64,000 bases of DNA. It comes from an uncultured Lachnospiraceae bacterium (GTDB lineage Bacteria > Bacillota > Clostridia > Lachnospirales > Lachnospiraceae). The notes beneath the pieces are model-generated. The model was not told where the DNA came from. It saw only the letters and a program-made list of their open reading frames with translations, and searched no databases. The translations under genes and the position numbers were made by a program. Of this stretch, positions 8,739 to 19,005 are shown in pieces (positions within the stretch are counted from its first letter, which is position 1; each line of letters begins with the position of its first letter). Location: positions 94,281 through 158,280 of the forward strand of contig CANRZW010000004.1 in the NCBI GenBank assembly GCA_947644545.1, read 5' to 3'.

Positions 8739-9698
8739 GTGTTTGATTTTGAGAGACCGAATATTGAGGTTGCAGAGATCTCAGAAGATAAGAAGTATGG
8801 TAAGTTCGTAGTCGAGCCCTTAGAAAGGGGTTACGGAATTACGCTGGGTAATTCTCTTAGAAGAATTATGCTTTCTTCTTTACCGGGTGCTGCAGTCAGC
8901 CAGGTGAAAATCGAAGGTGTTTTACATGAATTTAGTTCTATTCCCGGTGTGAAGGAAGATGTTACTGAGATTATCATGAACATCAAGAGCCTTGCAATAA
9001 AGAATAGCAGCGATACCAATGAACCGAAAACCGCATACATTGAGTATGAGGGCGAAGGAATTGTCAGAGCATCGGATATCCAGGTCGATCAGGACGTTGA
9101 AATACTGAATCCGGATTTAGTGATAGCGACATTAAGCGGTAAAGATACCAAGTTATATATGGAGCTGACGATCACTAAGGGAAGAGGATATGTAAGTTCC
9201 GATCGAAACAAAACAGAAGATCTGCCGATCGGTGTGATCGCAGTCGATTCTATCTATACACCTGTAGAGAGAGTCAATGTGACGGTGGAGAACACACGTG
9301 TTGGACAGATCACGGACTACGATAAACTGACGCTGGATGTCTATACAAACGGGACATTAGAGCCTGATGAGGCGGTCAGCCTTGCCGCGAAGGTACTGAG
9401 TGAACATTTAAGTCTTTTCATCGATCTGTCTGAGAATGCCAAGACCGCTGAGGTTATGATAGAGAAAGAGGACGATGAGAAAGAAAAAGTTTTGGAAATG
9501 AGCATTGACGAATTAGAACTGTCGGTTCGTTCTTATAACTGCTTAAAGAGAGCCGGTATCAATACGGTAGAGGAACTGACAAATAAAACTTCGGAGGACA
9601 TGATGAAGGTTCGTAATCTCGGCCGTAAATCCCTCGAGGAAGTTTTGGCAAAGTTGAAGGAGTTGGGCTTACAGTTAAATCCCAGTGAGGAAGTATAG
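8739..9698 (+). CDS. rpoA: RNA polymerase alpha subunit
   Basis: 319 residues. The N-terminal dimerisation domain contains [18 protein letters not shown]. The C-terminal domain (about 245-310) carries [19 protein letters not shown] and the [10 protein letters not shown] helix-hairpin-helix that contacts UP elements and activators. I place the start at the GTG at 8739 because AAAGGAGG ends eight bases before it and the family begins (M)[10 protein letters not shown]; upstream in-frame ATG 8715 would overlap that ribosome binding site. Confidence 0.95.
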   Translation: MFDFERPNIEVAEISEDKKYGKFVVEPLERGYGITLGNSLRRIMLSSLPGAAVSQVKIEGVLHEFSSIPGVKEDVTEIIMNIKSLAIKNSSDTNEPKTAYIEYEGEGIVRASDIQVDQDVEILNPDLVIATLSGKDTKLYMELTITKGRGYVSSDRNKTEDLPIGVIAVDSIYTPVERVNVTVENTRVGQITDYDKLTLDVYTNGTLEPDEAVSLAAKVLSEHLSLFIDLSENAKTAEVMIEKEDDEKEKVLEMSIDELELSVRSYNCLKRAGINTVEELTNKTSEDMMKVRNLGRKSLEEVLAKLKELGLQLNPSEEV

Positions 9699-9879
9699 AA
9701 GCCGGACCCGATACATGATAAGAAGGCATGGAGGATAAGGCCGAAGAGCGCCGATATGCCGCTCATAAATGGAAATAGCAACTGCATTCGGTAAGTAAGT
9801 CCAAAGTGCGTGGCCGGATGTACCATGATGTGGGAGAGAATTCTGCGAAGAAGACTCCCCGATGAGAAAGGAGCCTGTT

Positions 9880-10416
9880 ATGGCAAAATACAGAAAACTT
9901 GGCAGAACATCTGACCAGAGAAAAGCATTACTGAGAAATCAGGTTACAGCGCTTCTGTATAACGGAAAGATCGTTACGACAGAAGCGAGAGCAAAGGAAG
10001 TGCGCAAAGTAGCAGAAGGCCTTATCGCTCTGGCTGTAAAGGAAAAAGACAATTTTGAGAATGTCAAGGTAACCGCTAAGGTGCCGCGCAAGGATAAAGA
10101 CGGCAAGAGAGTGAAAGAAGTCGTAGACGGCAAGAAGGTTACCGTATTTGATACAGTGGAGAAGGAGATCAGGAAAGACCTTCCGTCCAGACTGCATGCC
10201 AGAAGGCAGATGCTCAAAGTTCTTTATCCGGTAACAGAAGTGCCCAGCACACCGGCCGGAAGGAAGAAAGGCACCAAGGAAGTTGATCTTGTTGCCAAGC
10301 TTTTTGATGAATATGGCGCTAAGTATGCAAGCCGTAACGGTGGTTATACAAGAATCATCAAGATCGGGCCCCGTAAAGGCGATGCGGCTATGGAAGTCGT
10401 GCTTGAGTTGGTGTAA
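9880..10416 (+). CDS. rplQ: 50S ribosomal protein L17 with a large insertion
   Basis: 178 residues against about 120-130 in most bacteria. The conserved N-terminus (MAKYRKLGRTSDQRKALLRN) and C-terminal NGGYTRIIKIGPRKGDAA are intact. In between, from about residue 65 to 115, is a charged lysine-rich insertion (KDKDGKRVKEVVDGKKVTVF and onward), a form I associate with Clostridia of this group. Start at 9880 fits both GAAAGGAG and the family start; ATG 9862 lacks a site. It is the last gene of the alpha operon. Confidence 0.95.
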   Translation: MAKYRKLGRTSDQRKALLRNQVTALLYNGKIVTTEARAKEVRKVAEGLIALAVKEKDNFENVKVTAKVPRKDKDGKRVKEVVDGKKVTVFDTVEKEIRKDLPSRLHARRQMLKVLYPVTEVPSTPAGRKKGTKEVDLVAKLFDEYGAKYASRNGGYTRIIKIGPRKGDAAMEVVLELV

Positions 10417-10436
10417 AATAGTTGAATAGAGAAGTG

Positions 10437-10464
10437 GACCCTGCTTGATCTGCAGGGTTTATTT
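10437..10464 (+). terminator. Intrinsic terminator of the alpha operon
   Basis: CCCTGC (10439-10444) pairs with GCAGGG (10452-10457) across a seven-base loop and is followed by TTTATTT. It lies 20 bases after the rplQ stop. Confidence 0.8.
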
Positions 10465-10582
10465 CGTCGTACAGGTAAATTATCCCTATAAAATTTTTAT
10501 AAATTAGGGATGGATTTTCTTCATAAATATGCTACAATGGATATAGTATTTTGACTAAAAAGGGGCATGGAGGAACATGAAG

Positions 10583-12283
10583 ATGAAATTAAAGCAAAAA
10601 ATCTTATTGATTGCACTTTTGCCGCTGCTGGTACTCGGAGTGGCGATTACGGTGGTTAGCAATAAGAAGATCAATGATGCAATGACAGTGACAATTTCTG
10701 ATGGTCTGCGTGGCACGGCGACTGCAGTGCGCAGTACATTCAGGAAGATGAACAGTGAACCGTATGGCCTGAATGAGAATAATGAGCTGGTGAAGGGTGA
10801 TTTTAACATCTCACAGCAGGTTGATATGGCAGATGACATCAAGGAAGCAGCAAACATTGACGTATCCATCTATTATGGGGATACCAGATATATGACCTCG
10901 GCTAAGGATGCCAGCGGACAGCGTGTTTTCGGAACATTGGAAGACAGGGAAGTATTGGATACGGTGTTAGGACAGGGTAAGGAGTACTTTACCGATAACG
11001 TGTTGGTGTCCGGTCTTTCGTATTTCGGATATTACATACCGCTCTTTGATTTTGAGACGAACGAGACCGTGGGTATGGTTTTTGCCGGTATGAAGAAAGA
11101 GATCGTTGATTCACAGATCAGACAGATCACGATGATCATCGTAATTCTGGCAGCCGTACTTATGGTTCTGTGTACGGTTCTTACCATTCTTATTGTAGGT
11201 AAGATGTCGAAGAGGCTGAATATCGGCGTGAGCGCTCTGGAAGAAGTTGCACAGGGTAAACTGAACTTCAAGTTTGATGACGAATCTTTAAGGCAGACGG
11301 ATGAGGTCGGCGAGATCTGTAGAGCGATCAAGAAACTGGAAGAGAATCTTTCGGATATTATCAAGAATGTTATCGAAGGAAGTAAGTCTCTGTTAGAGGC
11401 ATCTGACAATATGCGTAACAGAACAAGCATTACAAGCGAACATGTTGAGCAGATGGAGAAAGCGGTCAATGAGGTGGCGATCGGCGCCGGATCTCAGGCG
11501 GAGGAGACGCAGAGTGCGACCGAGAATATCATCCTGATGGGTAATATGATCGAGGAGATGTCCGGTGAACTGGATAACCTGAACCGTAAGGCACAGCAGA
11601 TGAAGGAAGGCGGTCAGACTGTTATTGAGGCAATCCGTGAGCTGCAGGAGAGTAATGCGAAGACAAGTGAGTCTATCGATATCATTTATGAGCAGACCAA
11701 TGTTACGAATGAGTCTGCACAGAAGATTAAGGAAGCTACGGCGCTTATTACGAATATTGCGGAAGAAACCAATCTGCTTTCACTGAATGCATCGATCGAG
11801 GCAGCGCGTGCCGGTGAGCAGGGCAGAGGCTTTGCAGTCGTTGCGGCGCAGATTCAGAAGCTTGCCGAGCAGTCTAATGAGTCTGCAAGACAGATTGAGA
11901 GAATTATCTTATCGTTGATTGAGGATTCTGATAAATCGGTTGTTACCATGAATGAAGTGAAAGAGATGATGGAGCGGCAGAGTCAGAATGTTACCAATAC
12001 GAATGAACAGGTTGCACAGCTGATTGAGAACGTAGAGCAGTCGATCGGCGTGATTGATGAAGTATCCAGCAGAACGGTGAAGGTGAATGAAGCGAGAAGC
12101 AGCGTCGTGGATACGGTGCAGAATCTGTCAGCTATCGCAGAGGAGAATGCGGCAAGTACAGAGGAGACGTCCGCTTCTGTTACTGAGATAAGCGGTATCA
12201 TTAATGAGATTGCAGATGAGGCTTATGAGCTGAAGAATATCTCGAACCAGATGGATGAGACGATGTCCATGTTCGTGTTATAA
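10583..12283 (+). CDS. Methyl-accepting chemotaxis protein with periplasmic-type Cache sensor
   Basis: About 566 residues. A membrane segment lies near residues 6-27, then an extracellular sensor of about 150 residues resembling a single Cache domain. The second membrane segment follows ([20 protein letters not shown], about 185-205), then HAMP, and a methylated coiled-coil domain with the conserved hairpin tip ([20 protein letters not shown]). The tip contacts CheA and CheW. GGAGGA at 10569-10574 favours ATG 10583 over ATG 10577, which is too close. TACAAT at 10533-10538 may be the -10. With flagellin at 32 kb it indicates a chemotactic cell. It is a single gene, not in the ribosomal operon. 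Confidence 0.93.
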   Translation: MKLKQKILLIALLPLLVLGVAITVVSNKKINDAMTVTISDGLRGTATAVRSTFRKMNSEPYGLNENNELVKGDFNISQQVDMADDIKEAANIDVSIYYGDTRYMTSAKDASGQRVFGTLEDREVLDTVLGQGKEYFTDNVLVSGLSYFGYYIPLFDFETNETVGMVFAGMKKEIVDSQIRQITMIIVILAAVLMVLCTVLTILIVGKMSKRLNIGVSALEEVAQGKLNFKFDDESLRQTDEVGEICRAIKKLEENLSDIIKNVIEGSKSLLEASDNMRNRTSITSEHVEQMEKAVNEVAIGAGSQAEETQSATENIILMGNMIEEMSGELDNLNRKAQQMKEGGQTVIEAIRELQESNAKTSESIDIIYEQTNVTNESAQKIKEATALITNIAEETNLLSLNASIEAARAGEQGRGFAVVAAQIQKLAEQSNESARQIERIILSLIEDSDKSVVTMNEVKEMMERQSQNVTNTNEQVAQLIENVEQSIGVIDEVSSRTVKVNEARSSVVDTVQNLSAIAEENAASTEETSASVTEISGIINEIADEAYELKNISNQMDETMSMFVL

Positions 12284-12308
12284 GAGAAATATAGTATCAA
12301 TATTTAAA

Positions 12309-12340
12309 AGAGTACACATGGCAGCATGTGTACTCTTTTT
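12309..12340 (+). terminator. Terminator between converging chemoreceptor and M15 genes
   Basis: GAGTACACATG pairs perfectly with CATGTGTACTC over a four-base loop (GCAG) and is followed by TTTTT. The preceding A-run would let it also act for the leftward gene ending at 12345. Confidence 0.9.
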
Positions 12341-12344
12341 GACA

Positions 12345-13346
12345 TTAGTCCAATACAATTTGAAAATGCTGGTAGTCTTTCGAGGAATTCCAGTTTCCGC
12401 CCCAGGTAAAACCGTGTGAGATAAAAAGTTTATAACATAGATCGTTTTCATCGATCTTGTAAGGAAAATCCAGTGTGCGGTCTGCATAGATCTCGCTGCC
12501 CTGGGGGGAGATATAAGTTTCACCGCTTCCATCCTTATTAAATACTACATACGGGTTATAGAAGGGGTTGATATCGACAGCGCAGCCATATGCATGTTTG
12601 GACAGCTTATCAGTCCCGTCCACAACCCTGTAATTGAAGCATGAAGTGTTGTTATCCAGCATGGATTGTGTATCATCGCCGTTATATTCGTCGATCAGGC
12701 GGATGCGTTCTATGCGGTAATCATTTTTGTACAGCTCGTAGAAGATCTCCACAATGTCCGGAGCAATGTCCTTATGGCAGATTAGCTCACCGTCCTGTGT
12801 TTCTCCATTGAAATCAATATAAAGAAGGCCTACATAGTTCAAATCTTCATAAGGAACGGTACATCCGTCTTTTGGGTAGGAGATACCGGTGATTCTTTGC
12901 TTCACCGTATCGCTCAGGGGTTCGTAGTAAAAGCCATCCTGGTAAGTAGTACGTTCGGAATTTGCGGTCATATCAGTCACTTCCTCCTCTGACACAAGGG
13001 AATCCGCCGAAACAGTATCCGGGGAATCCGGTTCAGATTCTTCTTGCTTATTATATGCGGGCGACTCGTCAGAGGTTTCGGAATCAGCTATGACTTGAGT
13101 GTCGTTTGTGCTTTCCGTATTGTCCACAATTTCCGGTGAAGCAGGCTCAGGTTCCATACCGGAGTCACCATAGGCAAGTTCCGGATTGTTCCTGGCATAA
13201 TCCTGTAATGTCTCGGAACCGGTCAGATATTGTGCCAGGAAAGCACATATCATAATGAAAACAAGAAGAACGCCGAAAGGTCTGACGGCTTTTTGCAGCA
13301 GTTGCTTTTTGTTCAAATTGCCAAACGTTGAAGGTGTTTTTTTCAT
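12345..13346 (-). CDS. M15 family D,D-carboxypeptidase/endopeptidase-like protein, membrane-anchored
   Basis: 333 residues. A hydrophobic segment near residues 23-42 (VLLVFIMICAFLAQYL) anchors it, followed by a Glu/Ser/Thr-rich spacer of about 90 residues. A C-terminal metallopeptidase domain contains HAYGCAVDINPFYNP and the final DYQHFQ; the two His and the Asp are the expected zinc ligands of the M15 VanY/L-Ala-D-Glu peptidase fold. It probably trims peptidoglycan cross-bridges outside the membrane. The start at 13346 (MKKTPSTF) has AAAGGAG upstream; an ATG ten codons earlier (13376) is possible. Exact bond specificity cannot be told. Confidence 0.85.
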   Translation of the reverse strand: MKKTPSTFGNLNKKQLLQKAVRPFGVLLVFIMICAFLAQYLTGSETLQDYARNNPELAYGDSGMEPEPASPEIVDNTESTNDTQVIADSETSDESPAYNKQEESEPDSPDTVSADSLVSEEEVTDMTANSERTTYQDGFYYEPLSDTVKQRITGISYPKDGCTVPYEDLNYVGLLYIDFNGETQDGELICHKDIAPDIVEIFYELYKNDYRIERIRLIDEYNGDDTQSMLDNNTSCFNYRVVDGTDKLSKHAYGCAVDINPFYNPYVVFNKDGSGETYISPQGSEIYADRTLDFPYKIDENDLCYKLFISHGFTWGGNWNSSKDYQHFQIVLD

Positions 13347-13638
13347 GGTTCGGGAATCTCCTTTTCCTAAGATCAAGATGCGATGATCTTCTTATTGTTA
13401 ACTTTAAAATACACTGTAAAGTATAACATAAATGAAACTCTTGTGCTTTTAAATATTTTTTAGTATGATGAAACATGAAGCTGTGAATATGGTTCAAAAT
13501 AGCATGGCATAAAACAAAACGTGGATATGCAGAATAGAAAGAACTTATACAGAATACACAGAACTATGCAGGATATACAGGACATGCCGAATAGGACAGA
13601 GTATGTTCTGAACAAGTGGACAGGGAGACAGATAGCAG

Positions 13639-14499
13639 ATGGGAATCATAAGGACAGAGAGTTTGGTGTTTGAATATATCAGACGTGACGAAGAGGGAAA
13701 CGTAGAAGGGATTACCCGTGCGGTGGATGAGGTGGATCTGGATGTCAGGCAGGGAGACTTTGTTGCGATCCTTGGGCATAACGGTTCCGGCAAATCTACG
13801 CTTGCCAAGCATTTGAATGCGATTCTGTATCCCACGGAGGGCACTGTGTGGGTCGATGGCATGGATACGACGGACGATAAGGAATTATGGAATATCCGGC
13901 AGGAGGCCGGCATGGTCTTCCAGAATCCGGACAATCAGATTATCGGCCAGGTCGTGGAGGAGGATGTCGGGTTTGGCCCGGAGAATATGGGGATACCGAC
14001 GGAAGAGATCTGGGAACGGGTGGAGGAGAGTCTGAAAGCGGTGGGAATGTACAAGTACCGCAAATTCTCTCCCAATAAGTTATCGGGCGGCCAGAAGCAG
14101 AGAGTTTCGATCGCTGGGGTGATCGCGATGCATCCGAAGTGTATCATACTCGATGAGCCGACGGCGATGCTGGATCCCAATGGACGCAAGGAAGTGGTGC
14201 GCGCCGTGCGGGCATTGAACGATGTGGAAGGAATAACCGTGCTGCTGATCACGCACTATATGGAAGAGATCATTTATGCCGATAAAGTTTTCGTGATGGA
14301 TAAGGGTAAGGTGGCGATGCAGGGAACGCCGCGGGAGATCTTTTCACAGGTAGATAAGCTGAGGCAGCTGCGCTTGGATGTGCCGCAGGTAACTTTGCTG
14401 GCATATGAGCTGAAAAAGAACGGTATCAATCTTCCGGAAGGCATTCTGACGGTGGAGGAACTGACAGAGGAGTTAAAGCGTATCTATCAGCAGAGATAA
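13639..14499 (+). CDS. ecfA1: ECF transporter ATPase A1
   Basis: 286 residues. Walker A is GHNGSGKST (about residues 48-56), the ABC signature LSGGQKQRV, and Walker [14 protein letters not shown]. The C-terminal extension typical of energy-coupling-factor ATPases is present. With EcfA2 and EcfT it forms the shared energising module that drives separate vitamin- or metal-binding S subunits. In many Firmicutes ecfA1-ecfA2-ecfT-truA follow rplQ directly; here two unrelated genes intervene. No S component is encoded nearby, which fits a group II shared module. Confidence 0.94.
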   Translation: MGIIRTESLVFEYIRRDEEGNVEGITRAVDEVDLDVRQGDFVAILGHNGSGKSTLAKHLNAILYPTEGTVWVDGMDTTDDKELWNIRQEAGMVFQNPDNQIIGQVVEEDVGFGPENMGIPTEEIWERVEESLKAVGMYKYRKFSPNKLSGGQKQRVSIAGVIAMHPKCIILDEPTAMLDPNGRKEVVRAVRALNDVEGITVLLITHYMEEIIYADKVFVMDKGKVAMQGTPREIFSQVDKLRQLRLDVPQVTLLAYELKKNGINLPEGILTVEELTEELKRIYQQR

Positions 14500-14545
14500 A
14501 GAAACACAGTTACCTTAAAGGAACTGATCATGAAAGGATATAGCG

Positions 14546-15421
14546 ATGTCGATCATACTGGATCATGTTAATTATGTATATGGCGGAGACACCTCGTTGG
14601 CGGTGCACGCGCTGCAGGATATCAATCTGGTGATTCCCGACGGGCAGTTTATCGGCCTGATCGGACATACCGGATCCGGCAAATCTACGCTGGTGCAGCA
14701 TCTGAATGGGCTGTTGAAACCGACGGATGGCAGCATTTATTTCAATGGCGAGGACATTCATGCGCAGGACTATGATAAGAAGAAGCTTCGCAGTAAGGTG
14801 GGACTGGTATTTCAGTATCCGGAACATCAGTTGTTCGAGATTGATGTGTTCTCGGATGTCTGCTTCGGGCCGAGGAATTTGGGGTTATCCAAGCAGGAAA
14901 CGGAGCTGCGGGCTTATGCGGCGTTGAAACAGGTCGGCTTGGAAGACGATTATTTCTACCAATCTCCGTTTGATCTGTCGGGCGGGCAGAAGAGAAGGGT
15001 GGCAATCGCAGGAGTGTTAGCCATGAAACCGGATATCCTTGTGCTGGATGAGCCGACAGCCGGTCTGGATCCCAAGGGCAGGGATGAGATTCTGGATCAG
15101 ATCGCGAAATTGAAAGAAGAAACAGGGATAACGGTCATTCTGGTGTCTCACAGTATGGAAGATGTGGCGAAATACGTGGAGCGGATCATTGTTATGAACC
15201 AGGGCTCTGTTATGTATGACGATGTGCCGAGAGAAGTTTTTCAACATTACAGAGAGTTGGAGGAGGTAGGGCTGGCAGCGCCCCAGGTAACCTATATTAT
15301 GAAAGCGCTTCATGAGAGCGGGATACCGGTCCGGACGGATGCCACAACGATCGCAGAAGCAAGCCAGGAGATATTGCGCGCCATGAACGGCAGGACGGCA
15401 GAGCATGGAAAGCAGGTTTGA
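14546..15421 (+). CDS. ecfA2: ECF transporter ATPase A2
   Basis: 291 residues. Walker A GHTGSGKST (about 37-45), Q-loop VFQYPEHQLFE, signature LSGGQKRRVAIAG and Walker B ILVLDEPTAGLDP are all intact. It pairs with EcfA1 as the second nucleotide-binding subunit. GAAAGGAT upstream and a 46-base gap from ecfA1 indicate one transcript. Confidence 0.94.
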   Translation: MSIILDHVNYVYGGDTSLAVHALQDINLVIPDGQFIGLIGHTGSGKSTLVQHLNGLLKPTDGSIYFNGEDIHAQDYDKKKLRSKVGLVFQYPEHQLFEIDVFSDVCFGPRNLGLSKQETELRAYAALKQVGLEDDYFYQSPFDLSGGQKRRVAIAGVLAMKPDILVLDEPTAGLDPKGRDEILDQIAKLKEETGITVILVSHSMEDVAKYVERIIVMNQGSVMYDDVPREVFQHYRELEEVGLAAPQVTYIMKALHESGIPVRTDATTIAEASQEILRAMNGRTAEHGKQV

Positions 15422-15502
15422 ACGGGCAATATCCGACGTCGCTAACACGCTAACGTGTTGCCGATAAGAGAATACGATACTGAAAGGAAATAAGAAACGA
15501 TT

Positions 15503-16303
15503 ATGTTACGAGATATTACATTGGGCCAGTATTATCAGACAGAGTCTGTCATTCATAAATTGGACCCGCGTGTGAAACTGATAGCGACTGTGTGCTTTAT
15601 CATCTCTCTGTTTGTGGTGAAGAGCTGGATCGGATATGTGGTGGCGGCAGTCTTTCTGGCTGCAGCGATCAAGCTGTCGCATGTCCCGTTCAAATTCATG
15701 GTTAAGGGCATGAAGGCGATCGTATTTATTTTGCTGATCACCGTGGTATTCAATCTGTTTCTGACTCCGGGTGAGGTTTTGGTATCAGTCTGGAAACTGA
15801 GGATCACAAAAGAGGGATTGCAGCTGGCGGTGACAATGGCTGTGCGTTTGTCATTCCTGATTGTGGGTTCTTCGATCATGACCTTGACGACAACGCCGAA
15901 CAGCCTGACGGATGCGATGGAGAAGCTGATGAAGCCGTTGAAGATATTTAAAGTACCGGTGCATGAAGTGGCCATGATGATGTCAATCGCGCTGCGTTTT
16001 ATTCCGATCCTGTTGGAAGAGACGGATAAGATCATGAAGGCACAGATCGCAAGAGGCGCCGATTTCGAGTGCGGCAATCTGATCAAAAAGGCGAAGGCGA
16101 TGGTTCCCTTACTGGTGCCGTTGTTTATCTCCGCATTCCGCAGGGCGAACGACCTGGCGATGGCAATGGAAGCAAGATGTTACCGGGGCGGGGAACACAG
16201 AACGAAGATGAAGCCGCTTCGATACGCAGGCCGCGACCGGATAGCCTACGCTGTGTTGGCGGGGTATTTCGCGGTGTGTATCGGGATCAGGATCTGGTTA
16301 TAG
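15503..16303 (+). CDS. ecfT: ECF transporter transmembrane subunit T
   Basis: 266 residues with about five hydrophobic segments. Two coupling-helix motifs that contact the ATPases are visible: ARGADF near residue 185 and MEARCYRGG near residue 225. It begins MLRDITLGQYYQTESVIHKLDPR, as EcfT proteins do. A small hairpin (AACACG/CGTGTT, 15444-15459) lies in the 81-base gap from ecfA2. EcfT links the ATPase pair to interchangeable substrate-binding proteins. Confidence 0.94.
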   Translation: MLRDITLGQYYQTESVIHKLDPRVKLIATVCFIISLFVVKSWIGYVVAAVFLAAAIKLSHVPFKFMVKGMKAIVFILLITVVFNLFLTPGEVLVSVWKLRITKEGLQLAVTMAVRLSFLIVGSSIMTLTTTPNSLTDAMEKLMKPLKIFKVPVHEVAMMMSIALRFIPILLEETDKIMKAQIARGADFECGNLIKKAKAMVPLLVPLFISAFRRANDLAMAMEARCYRGGEHRTKMKPLRYAGRDRIAYAVLAGYFAVCIGIRIWL

Positions 16304-16368
16304 CGAGAAGCGGTTCCGGTGCAGGAACCAGGCTGTTTGATAGGATGAAAGAGGTTCGGTGTAAGCAT

Positions 16369-17109
16369 ATGAAGAGAGTCATGTTAACGGTAGCCTATGA
16401 CGGAACAAGGTATCATGGGTGGCAGATTCAGAATAATGGGGAGACGATAGAAGGCATCTTGAACAGATGCCTTTCTGAACTTCTGGGCGAAACGATAGAG
16501 GTGATCGGGGCAAGCCGCACGGATTCCGGCGTTCATGCGATGGGGAATGTTGCTGTTTTCGATACGGAAAGTCCGATTCCGGCCGATAAAATATCGTATG
16601 CCTTAAATCGCAGGCTTCCGGAGGACATTACAATACAGAGATCGCAGCAGGTGGATCCGGCGTTCCATCCTCGTCATACGGTGAGCCATAAGACTTATGA
16701 GTATCGCATTTATTGTGCTCCTTTTCCCATGCCGGTCAGAAGGCTTTATTCCCACTTTACCTATGTGCCTATGGATCTTTCACTGATGCAGAGCGCGGCT
16801 AAGTATCTGGTCGGAACGCATGACTTTAAGAGTTTCTGCAGTACGCAGGCGCAGGTGGAGTCGACGATACGCCAGGTGGAATCCCTGGACGTGTTCCGGG
16901 AGGGCAGGGAGCTCGTGATTCGTGTGACGGGGAGAGGATTCCTCTACAATATGGTCAGGATCATAGCCGGAACGTTGATGGAAGTGGGCAGAGGCTATAT
17001 CGCGCCGGAAGAAGTGGTGAGGATATTAGAGGCGAAGGATCGTCAGGCGGCGGGGCCGACGGCCCCGGCCTGTGGACTTACTCTGGTACAGATTGTATAT
17101 GAGCAGTAG
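16369..17109 (+). CDS. truA: tRNA pseudouridine(38-40) synthase TruA
   Basis: 246 residues. The catalytic Asp is in ASRTDSGVHAMGN (about residue 52), and the N-terminus MLTVAYDGTRYHGWQ matches the family. TruA isomerises uridines 38-40 in tRNA anticodon stems. I chose ATG 16369; ATG 16345 and 16381 are also in frame and the ribosome binding site is weak (GAAAGAGG at 16346). The frame stays open back to 16069 inside ecfT, but that extension has no family similarity. rplM-rpsI, which often follow truA, are absent. Confidence 0.92.
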   Translation: MKRVMLTVAYDGTRYHGWQIQNNGETIEGILNRCLSELLGETIEVIGASRTDSGVHAMGNVAVFDTESPIPADKISYALNRRLPEDITIQRSQQVDPAFHPRHTVSHKTYEYRIYCAPFPMPVRRLYSHFTYVPMDLSLMQSAAKYLVGTHDFKSFCSTQAQVESTIRQVESLDVFREGRELVIRVTGRGFLYNMVRIIAGTLMEVGRGYIAPEEVVRILEAKDRQAAGPTAPACGLTLVQIVYEQ

Positions 17110-17166
17110 GTCGTGCAAAGATGATGATATCGCTTTACGATACAGCCCGGTAGAAAGGAGACGCTG

Positions 17167-18075
17167 CTAGGAGCAGTGAGAATCCATCAGAAATTGCTGT
17201 ACCTCCGCATAGAGAGGAATAGAGGGCGCTGCGCTGGGACGGGAGACCGTGATCGCGGAGGCAGCGGAAGCCTCTCTGAGAGCCGTCTCCACGGAGGTAT
17301 TTCTGCAGACTGCCGCAAGGAAATAACCACAGAAGGTATCACCCGCAGCGGTAGTGTCTACGGCGGTAACCTTGAAGATGGGATGACTGAGCCGCGTCTC
17401 CTTCTGCGAATAGAGTACGCCGTTGTGCCCCAAAGTCATAATGACCGTGGCATGCGGATATTCCACCGCCAGGCGGTCAAGAATGGTTTCGTAGGGAGCA
17501 TCGGGCTGCATTCCGACAAGCTGGGCTGCTTCCAGTTCGTTTACGATGAAATAATCTACCAGATCGAGCGGAACGGCCGTAAGGTCCTCAGGCATGGGGG
17601 ACGGATTGAACGCAACCAGCATCCCTTTTTCATGAGATTTGGTGATGATGGTTGCGATCAGGTTCGTTTCGTTCTGGAGGAGCGTCACGTCTCCCGGCAT
17701 TCCTTGGGCCAGAACCGTATCGATATATGTATCGGTGAGCATCTGGTTCGTGCCGCCGTATACGATAATACGATTCTGGCCTTCGGCGTTGACTTCAATA
17801 ACGGTATGGCCGCTTGGTGCGTCCAGTGTGCGTACCTGGGAAGTATCGACGCCGGCTTCCTGCAGGATATCCGTGAGGAAGGTTCCGCCGCTTCCGATCA
17901 TGCCGGCATGGAGAACCTGCGCGCCGGCTCTTGCTGCCGCAATGGACTGATTCAGGCCCTTGCCGCCGGCCGCTACGTGATAATCTCTTGCATGGATGGT
18001 CTGTCCGGGTCTTACGAATTCGCGGACGTTATAGACGTTGTCGATATTGAGAGAGCCAAAATTAATGATTTTCAT
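17167..18075 (-). CDS. rbsK: Ribokinase-like PfkB sugar kinase
   Basis: 302 residues. PfkB signature 1 is AAGGKGLNQSIAAARAG (about residues 37-53). Signature 2, DTTAAGDTFCGYF (near 250), carries the catalytic Asp and anion-hole glycines. This is the ribokinase subfamily, phosphorylating a sugar with ATP. The start at 18075 (MKIINFGSLNID) has AAAGGA upstream. It is the last gene of a leftward unit with the AKR-like protein and the dehydrogenase. With the RbsD-type pyranase in the rightward unit, a ribose-like or other furanose substrate is suggested, but not proven. Confidence 0.88.
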   Translation of the reverse strand: MKIINFGSLNIDNVYNVREFVRPGQTIHARDYHVAAGGKGLNQSIAAARAGAQVLHAGMIGSGGTFLTDILQEAGVDTSQVRTLDAPSGHTVIEVNAEGQNRIIVYGGTNQMLTDTYIDTVLAQGMPGDVTLLQNETNLIATIITKSHEKGMLVAFNPSPMPEDLTAVPLDLVDYFIVNELEAAQLVGMQPDAPYETILDRLAVEYPHATVIMTLGHNGVLYSQKETRLSHPIFKVTAVDTTAAGDTFCGYFLAAVCRNTSVETALREASAASAITVSRPSAAPSIPLYAEVQQFLMDSHCS

Positions 18076-18097
18076 AAGTGAGTTCCTTTCTGGTCGT

Positions 18098-18940
18098 TTA
18101 TGGAGCCGTCCTATGGCTGTCAGGAAGAGACGTTGTACCTGGCATACGTTTTTGGAGGGCCGCAAGAGAGTACTCGATATCTTCCAGGGCTTCTTTCTCC
18201 GTAAAGCAGCCGACAGCGACCATGTCCTGATCGCGGATCGTATTCCAGACAAAGTTCAATCCGACAAAGGGCGATAAGCGGCCTGCGGCCATGGACTTTA
18301 TTGTCAGAACCGGTTTCCTGGCATTATGAATCAGCCTTGCCGTCTCCTCCACATCCCGCTGCATTAAGAATCCCTGACAGTTATAGATCTGAATATAAGT
18401 CTGAACATCATAGTCATTTTCGTCGCAGTACTCTACAATCTCGGGCATATGCGCCGACGCGCCGGGTACCATGCCCGCTTCACGGATCATGTAGAGATAA
18501 TCCTCGATTCTGTCGATTTTGTGGGTATTCTTATTGAGGAGCTGCTCGAAGACAGAGTGAAGCGGCATACAGATGCTGGTTCCTCTGGCGGCGGATTCAC
18601 GGATGATCCGCCCGGCTTCTCTGCGGCTCTCGGGCGTATCGTCAACCGGGAAGACAGGCTCATCGATGATGATCATCTTAGTGCGGCATGTCTTCTCGGC
18701 CTGCCTGATAGCGTCAGTCAGATGCCTGTCATAGTCAAACAGGCCCAGGATACAGTTGATATCATAGGATAAAAAGGTTTCCAGTATTTTAACGGTGAGA
18801 TCCGTCGCATAATGCCGGTCCTTGATCAGTTGATCCTGTGAGAACGTGCGGTGGCTGAATCCTGAGATCCAGTTGCAGCCGATGATCAATCTGGAGACCT
18901 CTATCTCTTCAATGGTTGTCTTGGGAAAAATCGGTTGCAT
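18098..18940 (-). CDS. AKR-like TIM-barrel protein, paralogue A
   Basis: 280 residues. The C-terminal part (RKPVLTIKSMAAGRLSPFVG, then a WNTI...DMVAVGC segment and EALEDIE) has the spacing of the last strands and cofactor loop of aldo/keto reductases. I cannot see a clear AKR Tyr/Lys/His catalytic set. It is paralogous to the protein at 22364-23191: both share NYNC.GYLMQ-type, MPEI and RKPV...GLNF/GLTF.W..IR..D blocks. It lies between the sugar kinase and dehydrogenase genes in one leftward operon. A role in isomerising or oxidising the same sugar is an inference. A non-enzymatic role cannot be excluded. Confidence 0.6.
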   Translation of the reverse strand: MQPIFPKTTIEEIEVSRLIIGCNWISGFSHRTFSQDQLIKDRHYATDLTVKILETFLSYDINCILGLFDYDRHLTDAIRQAEKTCRTKMIIIDEPVFPVDDTPESRREAGRIIRESAARGTSICMPLHSVFEQLLNKNTHKIDRIEDYLYMIREAGMVPGASAHMPEIVEYCDENDYDVQTYIQIYNCQGFLMQRDVEETARLIHNARKPVLTIKSMAAGRLSPFVGLNFVWNTIRDQDMVAVGCFTEKEALEDIEYSLAALQKRMPGTTSLPDSHRTAP

Positions 18941-19005
18941 GGAATGATCCTGTCCTTTCTGTAACCTGCGGCATTTCAGCCGCAGGCAAAGAGTCTGTAG
19001 AAATC

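Noticed and set aside
16069..16368. N-terminal extension of TruA inside ecfT
   Set aside because: The extra 100 residues overlap the ecfT coding region and do not resemble TruA; a normal start exists at 16369.
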